Part shown: positions 37,711 through 47,649 of the stretch, piece by piece
Numbering within the stretch: position 1 is the stretch's first letter
How the letters are laid out: every line of letters starts with the position of its first letter
Source: Enterobacter cancerogenus
GTDB taxonomy: Bacteria; Pseudomonadota; Gammaproteobacteria; Enterobacterales; Enterobacteriaceae
Assembly: GCF_019047785.1 (NCBI RefSeq)
Contig: NZ_CP077290.1
Span: forward strand, 4,402,001-4,466,000
Length of the DNA: 64,000 nt
Direction of reading: 5' to 3'
Translations under genes and position numbers: made by a program
The notes under the pieces: model-generated
Database searches by the model: none
What the model was told of the DNA's origin: nothing
Seen by the model: the letters and a program-made list of their open reading frames with translations, nothing else

Positions 37711-39873
37711 ATGACAGAAAAAACAAAAACATCTGCCGCCCCGATCTCGGGTAGTGATGAAATTGATATTGGTCGTCTTGTCGGCACCGTGGTTGAAGCG
37801 AAGTGGTGGGTGCTCGGCATCACCGCCGTGTTCGCCGTTGGGGCGTTTATCTATACGCTGTTTGCGACGCCAATCTACAGCGCCGACGCGCTGGTTCAGA
37901 TTGAACAGAATACCGGCAACTCGCTGGTACAGGACATCGGCTCCGCGCTGGCAAATAAGCCACCGGCGTCGGATGCGGAAATTCAGCTGATCCAGTCGCG
38001 TCTTGTACTCGGCAAAACGGTGCACGATTTGGGGCTGGATATTTCGGTCACTAAAAACACCTTCCCGGTGTTTGGCGCAGGCTGGGATCGCCTGATGGGC
38101 CGCAGCAATGATACGGTAAAAGTCACCGACTTCGTGCTGCCGAAAGGGGCCGGAGATCAAACCTTCACCCTGGAGGTTCTCGGGCCAAACCAGTATCAGC
38201 TTACCAGTGACGCCGGTTTTAGCGCGCGCGGTGAAGTCGGGAAGATGCTCTCCAAAGACGGCGTCAGCATGATGGTCAGCGCCATTCACGCGCAGGAAGG
38301 CGGTGAGTTCACGGTCACCAAATTCTCCACGCTCGGGATGATTAATAACCTGCAAAACAACCTGACCGTGACCGAAAACGGCAAGGACACCGGCGTTCTG
38401 AGCATGACCTTTACCGGTGAAGATAAAGATCAGATCCGCGACATCCTCAACAGCATCACCCGCAACTACCTTGAGCAGAACGTTGAGCGCAAGTCGGCGG
38501 AAGCAGCAAAAAGTCTGGCTTTCCTCGCTAAACAGCTGCCGGAAGTGCGTTCGCGCCTGGATGACGCCGAGAACAAGCTGAACGCTTATCGTCAGGATAA
38601 AGACTCCGTCGACCTGCCGCTGGAAGCGAAATCGGTGCTGGATTCGATGGTTAACATCGACGCGCAGCTCAACGAGCTGACCTTCAAAGAGGCGGAAATC
38701 TCCAAGCTTTATACCAAACGCCACCCGGCCTACCGCACGCTGCTGGAAAAACGCCGCACCCTGGAAGACGAGAAGGCGAAGCTGAATAACCGCGTCACCG
38801 CAATGCCAAAAACCCAGCAGGAGATTGTGCGTCTGACCCGCGACGTGGAATCTGGCCAGCAGGTGTACATGCAACTGCTGAATAAACAGCAGGAGCTGAA
38901 GATCACCGAAGCCAGTACCGTTGGCGACGTGCGCATCGTTGACCCGGCCATCACGCAGCCTGGCGTGCTGAAGCCGAAGAAGGCGCTGATTATTCTCGGC
39001 AGCATTATTCTCGGCCTGATGCTCTCTATCGTGGGCGTGCTGCTGCGCTCCTTGTTCAACCGCGGTATCGAAAGCCCGCAGGTGCTGGAAGAAAATGGCA
39101 TCAGCGTTTACGCCAGCATCCCGCTCTCTGAGTGGCAGAAATCGCGCGACAGCGTGAAAACCGTCAAGGGCGTGAAGCGTTACAAGCAGAGCCAGCTGCT
39201 GGCCGTGGGTAACCCGACCGACCTCGCGATTGAAGCCGTGCGCAGCCTGCGTACCAGCCTTCACTTCGCCATGATGCAGGCTAAAAACAACGTCCTGATG
39301 ATGACCGGGGTCAGCCCGTCGATTGGTAAAACGTTCGTCTGTGCCAACCTCGCGGCGGTGGTGAGCCAGACCAATAAACGCGTGCTGCTGATCGACTGCG
39401 ATATGCGTAAGGGCTACACCCACGAGCTGCTGGGGACCAACAACGTCAACGGTCTGTCTGAAATCCTGCTCGGCAAAGGGGAGATCGCCGATAGTGCGAA
39501 ACCGACCTCGATTCCGAAGTTTGACCTGATCCCACGCGGCCAGGTACCGCCTAACCCGTCTGAACTGCTGATGAGCGAGCGCTTTACCCAGCTTATCGAG
39601 TGGGCGAGCAAGCACTACGACCTGGTACTGATCGATACCCCGCCAATCCTCGCCGTGACCGATGCCGCAGTGGTGGGTCGCCATGCGGGGACCACGCTGA
39701 TGGTGGCGCGCTACGCGGTGAACACGCTCAAGGAAGTGGAAACCAGCCTGAGCCGCTTCGAGCAGAACGGCATTGAGGTGAAAGGGGTGATCCTCAACTC
39801 CATCTTCCGCCGCGCGACCGGGTATCAGGATTACGGCTATTACGAGTACGAATATAAGTCTGACAGTAAATAA
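37711..39873 (+). CDS. wzc: Polysaccharide co-polymerase tyrosine autokinase Wzc
   Basis: A 720-residue inner-membrane kinase. A Wzz-type domain has spans at about 32-52 and 425-445 with a large periplasmic coiled part between. The cytosolic BY-kinase domain has Walker A GVSPSIGKT with Lys540, as in E. coli, Walker A' LLIDCDMRKGYTH and Walker B LVLIDTPPILAVTDA. The C-terminal tail is a tyrosine cluster (YQDYGYYEYEYKSDSK). The open frame extends upstream to 37675, but the ATG at 37711 matches the family start. Confidence 0.96.
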   Translation: MTEKTKTSAAPISGSDEIDIGRLVGTVVEAKWWVLGITAVFAVGAFIYTLFATPIYSADALVQIEQNTGNSLVQDIGSALANKPPASDAEIQLIQSRLVLGKTVHDLGLDISVTKNTFPVFGAGWDRLMGRSNDTVKVTDFVLPKGAGDQTFTLEVLGPNQYQLTSDAGFSARGEVGKMLSKDGVSMMVSAIHAQEGGEFTVTKFSTLGMINNLQNNLTVTENGKDTGVLSMTFTGEDKDQIRDILNSITRNYLEQNVERKSAEAAKSLAFLAKQLPEVRSRLDDAENKLNAYRQDKDSVDLPLEAKSVLDSMVNIDAQLNELTFKEAEISKLYTKRHPAYRTLLEKRRTLEDEKAKLNNRVTAMPKTQQEIVRLTRDVESGQQVYMQLLNKQQELKITEASTVGDVRIVDPAITQPGVLKPKKALIILGSIILGLMLSIVGVLLRSLFNRGIESPQVLEENGISVYASIPLSEWQKSRDSVKTVKGVKRYKQSQLLAVGNPTDLAIEAVRSLRTSLHFAMMQAKNNVLMMTGVSPSIGKTFVCANLAAVVSQTNKRVLLIDCDMRKGYTHELLGTNNVNGLSEILLGKGEIADSAKPTSIPKFDLIPRGQVPPNPSELLMSERFTQLIEWASKHYDLVLIDTPPILAVTDAAVVGRHAGTTLMVARYAVNTLKEVETSLSRFEQNGIEVKGVILNSIFRRATGYQDYGYYEYEYKSDSK

Positions 39874-39880
39874 CCAGTTT

Positions 39881-39955
39881 CCCTCACCCTGACCCTCTCC
39901 CTGAGGGAGAGGGAATGTTATCCCCCTCTTCTTTGGGAGAGGGCGGGGGTGAGGG
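39881..39955. repeat. CCCTCACCC-type palindromic repeat between wzc and wcaA
   Basis: CCCTCACCCTGACCCTCTCC followed by CTGAGGGAGAGGG and an inverted partner ending GGGCGGGGGTGAGGG. This two-armed form is the most complete copy together with the one at 51797. It fills the gap inside the colanic acid operon and may modulate mRNA stability between the export and biosynthesis sections. Confidence 0.8.
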
Positions 39956-39979
39956 CATCGAATTTATCCGGGGAAGACC

Positions 39980-40822
39980 ATGACCACACAACGCCCTTTG
40001 ATTTCTATCTATATGCCGACATGGAATCGTCAGCAGCTGGCGATCCGCGCGATTAAATCGGTCCTGCGTCAGGATTACGATAACTGGGAACTGATCATCG
40101 TCGATGACTGTTCCTCCTCGTTTGAGCAACTGCAAAAATTTGTTGAAGACCTGAACGACCCGCGCGTGATGTACACGCATAACCCCATCAATTCCGGGGC
40201 GTGTGCGGTGCGTAATCAGGCGATTATGCAGGCGAAAGGGCAGTATCTGACCGGGATCGACGATGATGACGAATGGACGCCAAACCGACTGTCGATCTTC
40301 CTGTCACACAAAGCGCAACTGGTGACGCACGCGTTCCTGTATGCCAACGACTATGTTTGCCAGGGCGAAGTTTATTCGCAGCCGGCGAGCCTGCCGCTGT
40401 ACCCGAAATCACCGTACTCCCGTCGCCTGTTTTACAAGCGCAACATTATCGGTAATCAGGTGTTTACCTGGGCACAACGCTTTAAAGCCTGTCTGTTTGA
40501 TACCGAACTGAAGGCCGCGCAGGACTACGACATTTTCCTGCGGATGGTGGTGGAGTACGGCGAGCCGTGGAAGGTGGAAGAGGCCACGCAGATCCTGCAC
40601 ATCAATCATGGCGAGATGCAAATCACCTCGTCGCCAAAGAAATTCTCGGGCTATTTCCACTTTTACCGCAAGCACAAAGAAAAATTCGACCGTGCCAGCC
40701 GTAAGTATCAGCTTTTTACCCTCTACCAGATCCGCAACAAGCGCATGAACTGGCGCACGCTGCTCACGCTGCTTTCCGTACGTAACGGCAAGCGTCTGGC
40801 CGATGGACTTCGGGGGAAATAA
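39980..40822 (+). CDS. wcaA: Colanic acid glycosyltransferase WcaA (GT2)
   Basis: A 280-residue GT-A fold glycosyltransferase. The nucleotide-sugar site is visible in ISIYMPTWNRQQLAIRAI and the DXD-like DDDDEWTPNRL (about 93-103). In E. coli it is assigned as the glucuronosyl transferase of the colanic acid repeat. Stop and the wcaB start overlap by one base (TAATG). Confidence 0.93.
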   Translation: MTTQRPLISIYMPTWNRQQLAIRAIKSVLRQDYDNWELIIVDDCSSSFEQLQKFVEDLNDPRVMYTHNPINSGACAVRNQAIMQAKGQYLTGIDDDDEWTPNRLSIFLSHKAQLVTHAFLYANDYVCQGEVYSQPASLPLYPKSPYSRRLFYKRNIIGNQVFTWAQRFKACLFDTELKAAQDYDIFLRMVVEYGEPWKVEEATQILHINHGEMQITSSPKKFSGYFHFYRKHKEKFDRASRKYQLFTLYQIRNKRMNWRTLLTLLSVRNGKRLADGLRGK

Positions 40823-41313
40823 TGTTTCTGGAAGATTGCCGCGCAAACGGCTGGAGCCTGCGCCCGTGCTGCATGGTGCTTGCCTACCGCATCGCGCATT
40901 TTTGCTCGGTGTGGCGCAAAAAAAATGTGCTCAACAATCTTTGGGCGGCACCGGTGCTGGTGCTGTACCGCATCATCACTGAATGTTTCTTCGGCTATGA
41001 AATTCAGGCTGCGGCCACCATTGGCCGTCGCTTTACCATTCATCATGGCTATGCGGTGGTGATCAATAAGTTCGTGGTGGCAGGGGATGATTTCACCATC
41101 CGTCACGCGGTCACTATTGGCAATCGCGGGCCGGAAAGCCTGGCCTGCCCGGTCATCGGCAATAACGTCGAGCTGGGCGCTAACGTGGTGATGATTGGTG
41201 ATATTACCGTGGGCAATAACGTCACCATTGGTGCCGGTAGCGTGGTGCTGGACAGCATCCCGGACAACGCGCTGGTGGTCGGTGAGAAAGCCCGCGTGAA
41301 GGTGATCAAATGA
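40822..41313 (+). CDS. wcaB: Colanic acid acetyltransferase WcaB
   Basis: A 163-residue left-handed beta-helix acetyltransferase of the serine acetyltransferase type. Hexapeptide repeats such as VIGNNVELGANVVMIGDITV and GNNVTIGAGSVV form the C-terminal half, with a catalytic His in FTIHHGYAVV. It probably O-acetylates a colanic acid sugar using acetyl-CoA. It overlaps wcaC by four bases. Confidence 0.92.
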   Translation: MFLEDCRANGWSLRPCCMVLAYRIAHFCSVWRKKNVLNNLWAAPVLVLYRIITECFFGYEIQAAATIGRRFTIHHGYAVVINKFVVAGDDFTIRHAVTIGNRGPESLACPVIGNNVELGANVVMIGDITVGNNVTIGAGSVVLDSIPDNALVVGEKARVKVIK

Positions 41314-42527
41314 ATATTTTGCAATTTAACGTGCGCCTGGCGGAAGGCGGCGCGGCAGGCGTGGCGCTGGATCTGCACCAGCGCGCGCTGGAAAAAGGGC
41401 TACAGTCCCGTTTCGTCTACGGTTACGGCAAGGGCGGCAAGAAAAGCGTCAGCCACGATAACTATCCGCACGTTCTGAAGCAGACGCCGCGCCTGACGTC
41501 GGTGGCGAACATTGCGCTGTTCCGCCTGTTTAACCGCGATCTGTTTGGCAATCTGAATAATCTCTATCGCACCGTGACCCGTACCTCCGGGCCGGTTGTT
41601 CTGCATTTTCACGTCCTGCACAGTTACTGGCTGAACCTGGAAGAGGTGGTAGCGTTTTGCGAAAACGTGCAGGCCCACAAGCCGGACACGCGATTCGTCT
41701 GGACGCTGCACGATCACTGGAGCGTGACCGGGCGCTGCGCGTTTACCGACGGCTGCGAAGGCTGGAAAACCGACTGCCAGAAATGCCCGACCCTGAGTAA
41801 CTATCCGCCGGTTAAAGTGGATCGCGCGCACCAGTTAGTTGAGGGCAAGCGCCAGCTGTTCCGCGCCATGCTTTCGCTCGGCTGCATCTTTATCTCGCCA
41901 AGCCAGCACGTCGCGGATGCGTTCAACAGCCTGTACGGGGCAGGGCAGTGCAAGATCGTCAACAACGGGATCGACGTGGCAACGGAAGAGATCCTGGCCG
42001 AACTAACGCCGGTTGCCGTAACGGCAGGTCAGCCGAAAATTGCCGTGGTGGCGCACGATCTGCGTTACGACGGCAAAACCAACCAGCAGCTGGTGCGTGA
42101 CATTATGGCGCTGGGGAACAAGATTGAGCTGCACACCTTCGGCAAGTTCTCCCCGTTTGAGGGGCCGAATGTGATTAACCACGGATTTGAAACCGACAAA
42201 CGCAAACTGATGAGTGCGCTCAACGGTATGGACGCCCTGGTGTTTAGTTCCCGCGTGGACAACTACCCGCTGATCCTGTGCGAAGCGCTCTCTATCGGCG
42301 TGCCGGTGATTGCCACCCACAGCGACGCCGCGCGCGAAGTGCTGGATAAATCGGGCGGAAAGACCTTTGCAGAGAGTGAGGTTCTGCCTCTGGTGCAGTT
42401 GCCGAAGGCGGAGATTGCACAGGCCGTTTTTGGCACTGACCTGGAATCGTTCCGCAACCGCAGCCGCAAGGCCTACAGTGGACAACAGATGCTGGAGGAG
42501 TATGTCTCGTTCTATCAGAATCTGTAG
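41310..42527 (+). CDS. wcaC: Colanic acid glycosyltransferase WcaC (GT4)
   Basis: A 405-residue GT-B fold glycosyltransferase. The C-terminal donor domain contains the EX7E-type segment around ALVFSSRVDNYPLILCEALS (about 310-330). In E. coli it is assigned as a galactosyltransferase of the colanic acid repeat. Its stop lies 26 bases inside wcaD. Confidence 0.92.
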   Translation: MNILQFNVRLAEGGAAGVALDLHQRALEKGLQSRFVYGYGKGGKKSVSHDNYPHVLKQTPRLTSVANIALFRLFNRDLFGNLNNLYRTVTRTSGPVVLHFHVLHSYWLNLEEVVAFCENVQAHKPDTRFVWTLHDHWSVTGRCAFTDGCEGWKTDCQKCPTLSNYPPVKVDRAHQLVEGKRQLFRAMLSLGCIFISPSQHVADAFNSLYGAGQCKIVNNGIDVATEEILAELTPVAVTAGQPKIAVVAHDLRYDGKTNQQLVRDIMALGNKIELHTFGKFSPFEGPNVINHGFETDKRKLMSALNGMDALVFSSRVDNYPLILCEALSIGVPVIATHSDAAREVLDKSGGKTFAESEVLPLVQLPKAEIAQAVFGTDLESFRNRSRKAYSGQQMLEEYVSFYQNL

Positions 42528-43722
42528 TTATCTGCTGCTGCCGCTGATCTACCTGCTGGTCAACGTTAAGATTGCCCAGCTGGGAGAGAGCTTCCCGATC
42601 ACTATCGTCACCTTCTTGCCGGTCCTGCTTTTGCTCTACGTTGAGAAAATCAGCCTCAAGAAACTGATGATTGCGCTGGGGCTGGGGTTTGGCTTAACGG
42701 CCTTTAACTACCTGTTTGGTCAGTCACTGGATGCCAGCAAATACGTCACCTCTACGATGCTGTTTGTGTATATCGTCATTATTATTGGCATGGTGTGGAG
42801 TATTCGCTTTAAAACTATTTCTCCGCACAATTATAGGAAAATCCTCAGGTTCTTTTATATTGTCGTCGGGCTGGTTGTTATGCTTGCGGCCATGGAGATG
42901 GCGCAAATTATTTTGACCGGCGGCAGTAGCCTGATGGAAATAATTTCGAAATATCTCATTTACAGTAACAGCTATGTACTGAACTTTATTAAGTTTGGTG
43001 GTAAACGTACCACTGCCCTCTATTTTGAACCCGCGTTTTTTGCTCTGGCATTAATCTCAATTTGGCTCAGCATCAAACAGTTCGGTATCAAAACCCCTAA
43101 GACCGATGCTATGATTCTTGCAGGAATCGTTCTGTCCGGATCGTTCTCAGGGGTAATGACATTTATCCTGTTTTACCTGCTGGAGTGGGCGTTTCAGTAT
43201 CTGAACAAAGAAGCGATTAAGAAAAAGCTGCCGCTGGCGATAATCTCCCTGACGGTATTTCTGGTGGGCGTAATATTTGCGTTTCCGTACATCTCCGAAC
43301 GTCTTGGTGATTTGGGAACCGAAGGCTCGTCGTCCTATTATCGCATCATTGGTCCGCTGGTGATGGTGGGGTATTCATTAACCCACATTGATGGCGTAGT
43401 AAGATTCGGCTCACTTTACGAATATGTTGCATCATTCGGAATCTTTAACGGTGCGGACGTCGGAAAAACAATAGACAATGGCCTGTATCTGTTAATTATT
43501 TATTTTTCCTGGTTCGCCGTACTGTTGACGCTGTGGTATCTGTTTAAAGTTTTCAAAATGATGATCAACGCGTTTGGTGATAACCAGAACTTTCGCGTAC
43601 AGCTTTATCTTTTTACGCCAGTGTCGCTGTTTTTTACGGGGTCAATATTTAGCCCGGAATATGCATTCTTGATTGTCTGTCCGTTTATTTTGCGCAAGGC
43701 GCTTAATATTACGCGCGTATGA
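42502..43722 (+). CDS. wcaD: Colanic acid polymerase WcaD
   Basis: A 406-residue multi-span inner-membrane protein of the Wzy type (about 10 to 12 hydrophobic spans, with a long periplasmic loop around YISERLGDLGTEGSSSYYR). It is the candidate polymerase joining colanic acid repeats. The frame is open back to 42310, but the part upstream of 42502 lies in wcaC and is basic and non-hydrophobic. The ATG at 42502 (MSRSIRICSYLLLPLIYLLV) matches the E. coli start and has GGAGGAG just before it inside wcaC. Confidence 0.92.
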   Translation: MSRSIRICSYLLLPLIYLLVNVKIAQLGESFPITIVTFLPVLLLLYVEKISLKKLMIALGLGFGLTAFNYLFGQSLDASKYVTSTMLFVYIVIIIGMVWSIRFKTISPHNYRKILRFFYIVVGLVVMLAAMEMAQIILTGGSSLMEIISKYLIYSNSYVLNFIKFGGKRTTALYFEPAFFALALISIWLSIKQFGIKTPKTDAMILAGIVLSGSFSGVMTFILFYLLEWAFQYLNKEAIKKKLPLAIISLTVFLVGVIFAFPYISERLGDLGTEGSSSYYRIIGPLVMVGYSLTHIDGVVRFGSLYEYVASFGIFNGADVGKTIDNGLYLLIIYFSWFAVLLTLWYLFKVFKMMINAFGDNQNFRVQLYLFTPVSLFFTGSIFSPEYAFLIVCPFILRKALNITRV

Positions 43723-43738
43723 CGAAATGAGGTGATTT

Positions 43739-44485
43739 ATGTTTCTTAGTGTGGTTACCGTCGCCTTTCGCAACTACGAAGGCGTGGTAAAAACCTGGCG
43801 CTCGCTGCGCAACCTGGCGCGCGATCCGAGTATCACCTTTGAGTGGATCGTGGTCGACGGCGGCTCGAATGACGGCACGGCGGAGTTTCTGGAAAAACTC
43901 AACGGTGAGTTCAACTTACGTTACATCAGCGAGAAAGATAAAGGCATCTACGACGCCATGAACAAGGGGATCGTCATGGCGCAAGGGCGCTATGCCATCT
44001 TCCTCAATTCCGGCGATACCTTCCACGATGATGTGGCGCTGTTTGCCCGTCAGCTGGCGCGTCAGAAAGAGGACGCGATGTTTATCGGCGATGCGCTGCT
44101 CGATTTCGGTGATGGTAACAGGGTACTGCGTAGCGCAAAACCGGGCTGGTATATCTATCACAGCCTGCCCGCCAGCCATCAGGCCATTTTCTACCCGGTC
44201 AGCGGGCTGAAAAAACAGCCTTATGATTTGCAGTATAAAGTGTCATCAGATTATGCCCTGACGGCCAGTTTGTATAAAGCCGGTTATCCGTTCCGTCGAA
44301 TTAAAGGGCTGGTGTCTGAATTTTCGATGGGGGGCGTGTCAACCTCTAATAATCTGGAACTATGCCAGGACGCGAAAAACGTTCAGCGTAAAATATTACG
44401 CGTGCCGGGCTTCTGGGCAGAATTGTCTTATTTCTTCCGTCTTAAAACGACGGGTAAAGCGAAAGCCTTATATAACAAAGCCTGA
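43739..44485 (+). CDS. wcaE: Colanic acid glycosyltransferase WcaE (GT2)
   Basis: A 248-residue GT-A glycosyltransferase. [19 protein letters not shown] (35-53) and NSGDTFHDD (DXD equivalent) are visible. In E. coli it is assigned as the second fucosyltransferase of the repeat. GGTGATTT precedes the ATG. Confidence 0.92.
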   Translation: MFLSVVTVAFRNYEGVVKTWRSLRNLARDPSITFEWIVVDGGSNDGTAEFLEKLNGEFNLRYISEKDKGIYDAMNKGIVMAQGRYAIFLNSGDTFHDDVALFARQLARQKEDAMFIGDALLDFGDGNRVLRSAKPGWYIYHSLPASHQAIFYPVSGLKKQPYDLQYKVSSDYALTASLYKAGYPFRRIKGLVSEFSMGGVSTSNNLELCQDAKNVQRKILRVPGFWAELSYFFRLKTTGKAKALYNKA

Positions 44486-44501
44486 AATATAAGGAAATGT
44501 A

Positions 44502-45056
44502 ATGCAGGAACTTAACGGATTCTCCGTGCCGAAAGGTTTTCGGGGCGGGAACGGTATTAAGGTGCAGTTGTGGTGGGCGGTTCAGGCAACGTTATTTGCC
44601 TGGTCTCCGCAAATACTGTACCGCTGGCGAGCATTTTTATTGCGCCTGTTTGGTGCAAAAATCGGAAAAAACGTAGTCATTCGTCCATCGGTAAAAATTA
44701 CGTACCCCTGGAAATTAACGCTTGGGGATTATGCCTGGGTCGGGGATGACGCGGTGCTATATACCCTTGGCGATATTACGATTGGTGCCAACTCGGTGAT
44801 TTCACAGAAATGTTATTTGTGCACCGGCAGCCATGATTTTATGAGCCCGCATTTTGATATTACCGCCACGCCTGTTGTGATTGGCGAAAAATGCTGGCTG
44901 GCAACGGACGTTTTTGTTGCACCCGGTGTTTCTGTTGGCGACGGCACGGTTATTGGTGCCCGCAGCAGCGTTTTTAATTCGCTACCGGCAAATAAAATTT
45001 GCCGTGGCAATCCCGCAGTGGTGATACGCGAACGCGTTGAAACTGAAAAACTTTGA
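44502..45056 (+). CDS. wcaF: Colanic acid acetyltransferase WcaF
   Basis: A 184-residue left-handed beta-helix acetyltransferase with hexapeptide repeats in IGANSVISQKCYLCTGSHD and VIGEKCWLATDVFVAPGVSV. The catalytic His is in the CTGSHDF segment. It probably adds an O-acetyl group to colanic acid. It lies 16 bases after wcaE. Confidence 0.92.
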   Translation: MQELNGFSVPKGFRGGNGIKVQLWWAVQATLFAWSPQILYRWRAFLLRLFGAKIGKNVVIRPSVKITYPWKLTLGDYAWVGDDAVLYTLGDITIGANSVISQKCYLCTGSHDFMSPHFDITATPVVIGEKCWLATDVFVAPGVSVGDGTVIGARSSVFNSLPANKICRGNPAVVIRERVETEKL

Positions 45057-45077
45057 TAAGTACAGAGGAATATAAAC

Positions 45078-46199
45078 ATGTCTAAAGTCGCTCTCATCAC
45101 CGGCGTTACCGGACAGGATGGTTCTTACCTGGCAGAATTGCTGCTGGAAAAAGGTTATGAAGTTCACGGTATTAAACGTCGTGCATCGTCTTTCAACACC
45201 GAGCGTGTGGACCATATCTATCAGGATCCCCATGCCGCGAACCCGAAATTCCACCTGCACTACGGCGACCTGACCGATACCTCCAACCTGACCCGCATCC
45301 TGCAGGAAGTGCAGCCGGATGAAGTGTATAACCTGGGCGCGATGAGCCACGTCGCCGTTTCTTTCGAATCCCCGGAATACACCGCTGACGTTGATGCCAT
45401 GGGGACCCTGCGTCTGCTGGAAGCGATTCGCTTCCTCGGCCTTGAGAAGAAAACCCGCTTCTATCAGGCGTCCACCTCTGAGCTGTACGGCCTGGTGCAG
45501 GAGATCCCGCAGAAAGAGACCACGCCGTTCTACCCTCGCTCACCGTATGCGGTGGCAAAACTGTACGCCTACTGGATCACCGTGAACTACCGTGAATCCT
45601 ACGGCATGTACGCCTGTAACGGCATTCTGTTCAACCACGAATCTCCGCGCCGCGGCGAGACCTTCGTAACCCGCAAAATCACCCGCGCGATCGCCAACAT
45701 CGCTCAGGGCCTGGAGTCTTGCCTGCACCTCGGCAACATGGATTCCCTGCGTGACTGGGGCCATGCGAAGGACTACGTGAAAATGCAGTGGATGATGCTG
45801 CAGCAGGACAAGCCAGAAGACTTCGTGATTGCGACCGGCGTGCAGTACTCCGTACGTCAGTTCGTGGAAATGGCCGCGGCACAGCTGGGCATCAAACTGC
45901 GCTTTGAAGGCACCGGCGTGGAAGAGAAGGGCATTGTGGTCTCCGTGACCGGCCATGACGCACCGGGCGTGAAGCCGGGCGACGTGATTGTCCAGGTTGA
46001 CCCGCGTTACTTCCGTCCTGCGGAAGTGGAAACCCTGCTCGGCGACCCAACCAAAGCGCACGAAACCCTGGGCTGGAAACCAGAAACCACGCTGCAGGAG
46101 ATGGTCTCTGAGATGGTGGCTAAAGATCTTGAAGCGGCGAAAAAACACTCTCTGCTGAAGTCCCATGGCTACGAGGTTGCCATCGCGCTGGAGTCCTGA
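45078..46199 (+). CDS. gmd: GDP-mannose 4,6-dehydratase
   Basis: A 373-residue extended-SDR enzyme that converts GDP-D-mannose to GDP-4-keto-6-deoxymannose, the first committed step to GDP-L-fucose. The NADP-binding [12 protein letters not shown] (8-19) and the catalytic [10 protein letters not shown] segment are present, with the [17 protein letters not shown] block that is diagnostic for Gmd. It is followed after two bases by fcl. Confidence 0.97.
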   Translation: MSKVALITGVTGQDGSYLAELLLEKGYEVHGIKRRASSFNTERVDHIYQDPHAANPKFHLHYGDLTDTSNLTRILQEVQPDEVYNLGAMSHVAVSFESPEYTADVDAMGTLRLLEAIRFLGLEKKTRFYQASTSELYGLVQEIPQKETTPFYPRSPYAVAKLYAYWITVNYRESYGMYACNGILFNHESPRRGETFVTRKITRAIANIAQGLESCLHLGNMDSLRDWGHAKDYVKMQWMMLQQDKPEDFVIATGVQYSVRQFVEMAAAQLGIKLRFEGTGVEEKGIVVSVTGHDAPGVKPGDVIVQVDPRYFRPAEVETLLGDPTKAHETLGWKPETTLQEMVSEMVAKDLEAAKKHSLLKSHGYEVAIALES

Positions 46200-46201
46200 G
46201 A

Positions 46202-47167
46202 ATGACCAAACAACGTATTTTTGTCGCCGGTCATCGCGGAATGGTGGGTTCCGCGATTGTCCGACAGCTTGAACAGCGCGGCGACGTCGAGGTGATTGTC
46301 CGCACGCGCGACGAGCTGAACCTGCTCGACAGCCGCGCAGTGCAGACGTTCTTTGAGAACGAACGCATTGACCAGGTGTATCTGGCGGCGGCAAAGGTGG
46401 GCGGTATCGTCGCCAACAACACCTACCCGGCGGATTTCATTTACGAAAACATGATGATTGAGAGCAACATCATTCACGCGGCGCACCTGCACAACGTGAA
46501 CAAGCTGTTGTTCCTCGGTTCATCCTGTATTTACCCGAAAATGGCGAAGCAGCCGATCGCCGAGAGCGAACTGCTGCAGGGGACGCTGGAAGCGACCAAC
46601 GAGCCGTACGCGATTGCCAAAATTGCCGGGATTAAGCTGTGTGAGTCCTACAACCGTCAGTACAACCGCGACTATCGCTCGGTGATGCCGACCAACCTGT
46701 ACGGGCCGCACGATAACTTCCACCCGAGCAACTCGCACGTGATCCCGGCGCTGCTGCGCCGCTTCCACGAGGCGACCGCCGAGAATGCACCGGATGTGGT
46801 GGTGTGGGGGAGCGGCACGCCGATGCGTGAGTTCCTGCACGTGGACGACATGGCTGCGGCCAGCATTCACGTTATGGAGTTGGATCGCGAGGTCTGGCAG
46901 GAAAACACCGAGCCAATGCTGTCGCACATCAACGTTGGCACCGGCGTGGACTGCACGATCCGCGAGCTGGCGCAGACCATCGCGCAGGTGGTGGGCTACA
47001 GAGGCCGCGTGGTGTTTGACGCCACGAAACCGGACGGTACGCCGCGCAAGCTGCTCGACGTGACCCGCCTGCATCAGCTGGGCTGGTATCACGAGGTGTC
47101 ACTGGAGCAGGGGCTGGCAAGCACCTACCAGTGGTTCCTTGAAAATCAGCACCGCTTCCGGGGGTAA
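46202..47167 (+). CDS. fcl: GDP-L-fucose synthase
   Basis: A 321-residue SDR epimerase/reductase (also called WcaG) that converts GDP-4-keto-6-deoxymannose to GDP-L-fucose with NADPH. The Rossmann motif [10 protein letters not shown] (10-19), GSSCIYPK and the catalytic YAIAKIAG segment are conserved. It is two bases from gmm. Confidence 0.96.
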   Translation: MTKQRIFVAGHRGMVGSAIVRQLEQRGDVEVIVRTRDELNLLDSRAVQTFFENERIDQVYLAAAKVGGIVANNTYPADFIYENMMIESNIIHAAHLHNVNKLLFLGSSCIYPKMAKQPIAESELLQGTLEATNEPYAIAKIAGIKLCESYNRQYNRDYRSVMPTNLYGPHDNFHPSNSHVIPALLRRFHEATAENAPDVVVWGSGTPMREFLHVDDMAAASIHVMELDREVWQENTEPMLSHINVGTGVDCTIRELAQTIAQVVGYRGRVVFDATKPDGTPRKLLDVTRLHQLGWYHEVSLEQGLASTYQWFLENQHRFRG

Positions 47168-47169
47168 CC

Positions 47170-47649
47170 ATGTTTTTGAGTCAGGAAGATTTTGCCACGA
47201 TCGTTCGTTCCACACCGCTCATCTCAATGGATTTGATTGTGGAGAACGAACGCGGCGAGTTCTTGCTGGGGAAACGAACCAATCGTCCTGCACAGGGCTT
47301 CTGGTTCGTGCCCGGCGGGCGCGTGCAGAAGGATGAGCGGCTTACCGATGCGTTTGAACGTCTCACTCTGGCGGAACTGGGCCTGCAACTGCCGATGGCA
47401 TCAGGCCAGTTTTACGGGGTCTGGCAGCACTTCTATGACGATAACTTTTCAGGTAGCGACTTCACCACGCACTACATCGTGCTGGGGTTCCGCCTGAAAG
47501 TGAGTGAGGCAGACCTGCGTCTGCCTGATTCTCAACATGACGACTACCGCTGGCAAACGCCAGAGGCGCTGCTTGCCAGTGACAATGTGCACGACAACAG
47601 TCGTGCCTATTTTCTGGCAGATCGTCAGGCCGGAGTGCCGGGCTTATGA
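47170..47649 (+). CDS. gmm: GDP-mannose mannosyl hydrolase (Nudix)
   Basis: A 159-residue Nudix-fold enzyme (NudD/WcaH) that hydrolyses GDP-mannose or GDP-glucose to the sugar and GDP, probably trimming the GDP-mannose pool. The Nudix-like segment is [20 protein letters not shown] (about 50-69). As in this family, it departs from the canonical GX5EX7REUXEEXGU box. It overlaps wcaI by four bases. Confidence 0.93.
   Translation: MFLSQEDFATIVRSTPLISMDLIVENERGEFLLGKRTNRPAQGFWFVPGGRVQKDERLTDAFERLTLAELGLQLPMASGQFYGVWQHFYDDNFSGSDFTTHYIVLGFRLKVSEADLRLPDSQHDDYRWQTPEALLASDNVHDNSRAYFLADRQAGVPGL

Noticed and set aside
37696-39684. A 662-codon open frame on the minus strand across wzc
   Set aside because: It is a shadow of the GC-rich wzc coding frame. 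It has no plausible start site or family features, and wzc is certain.
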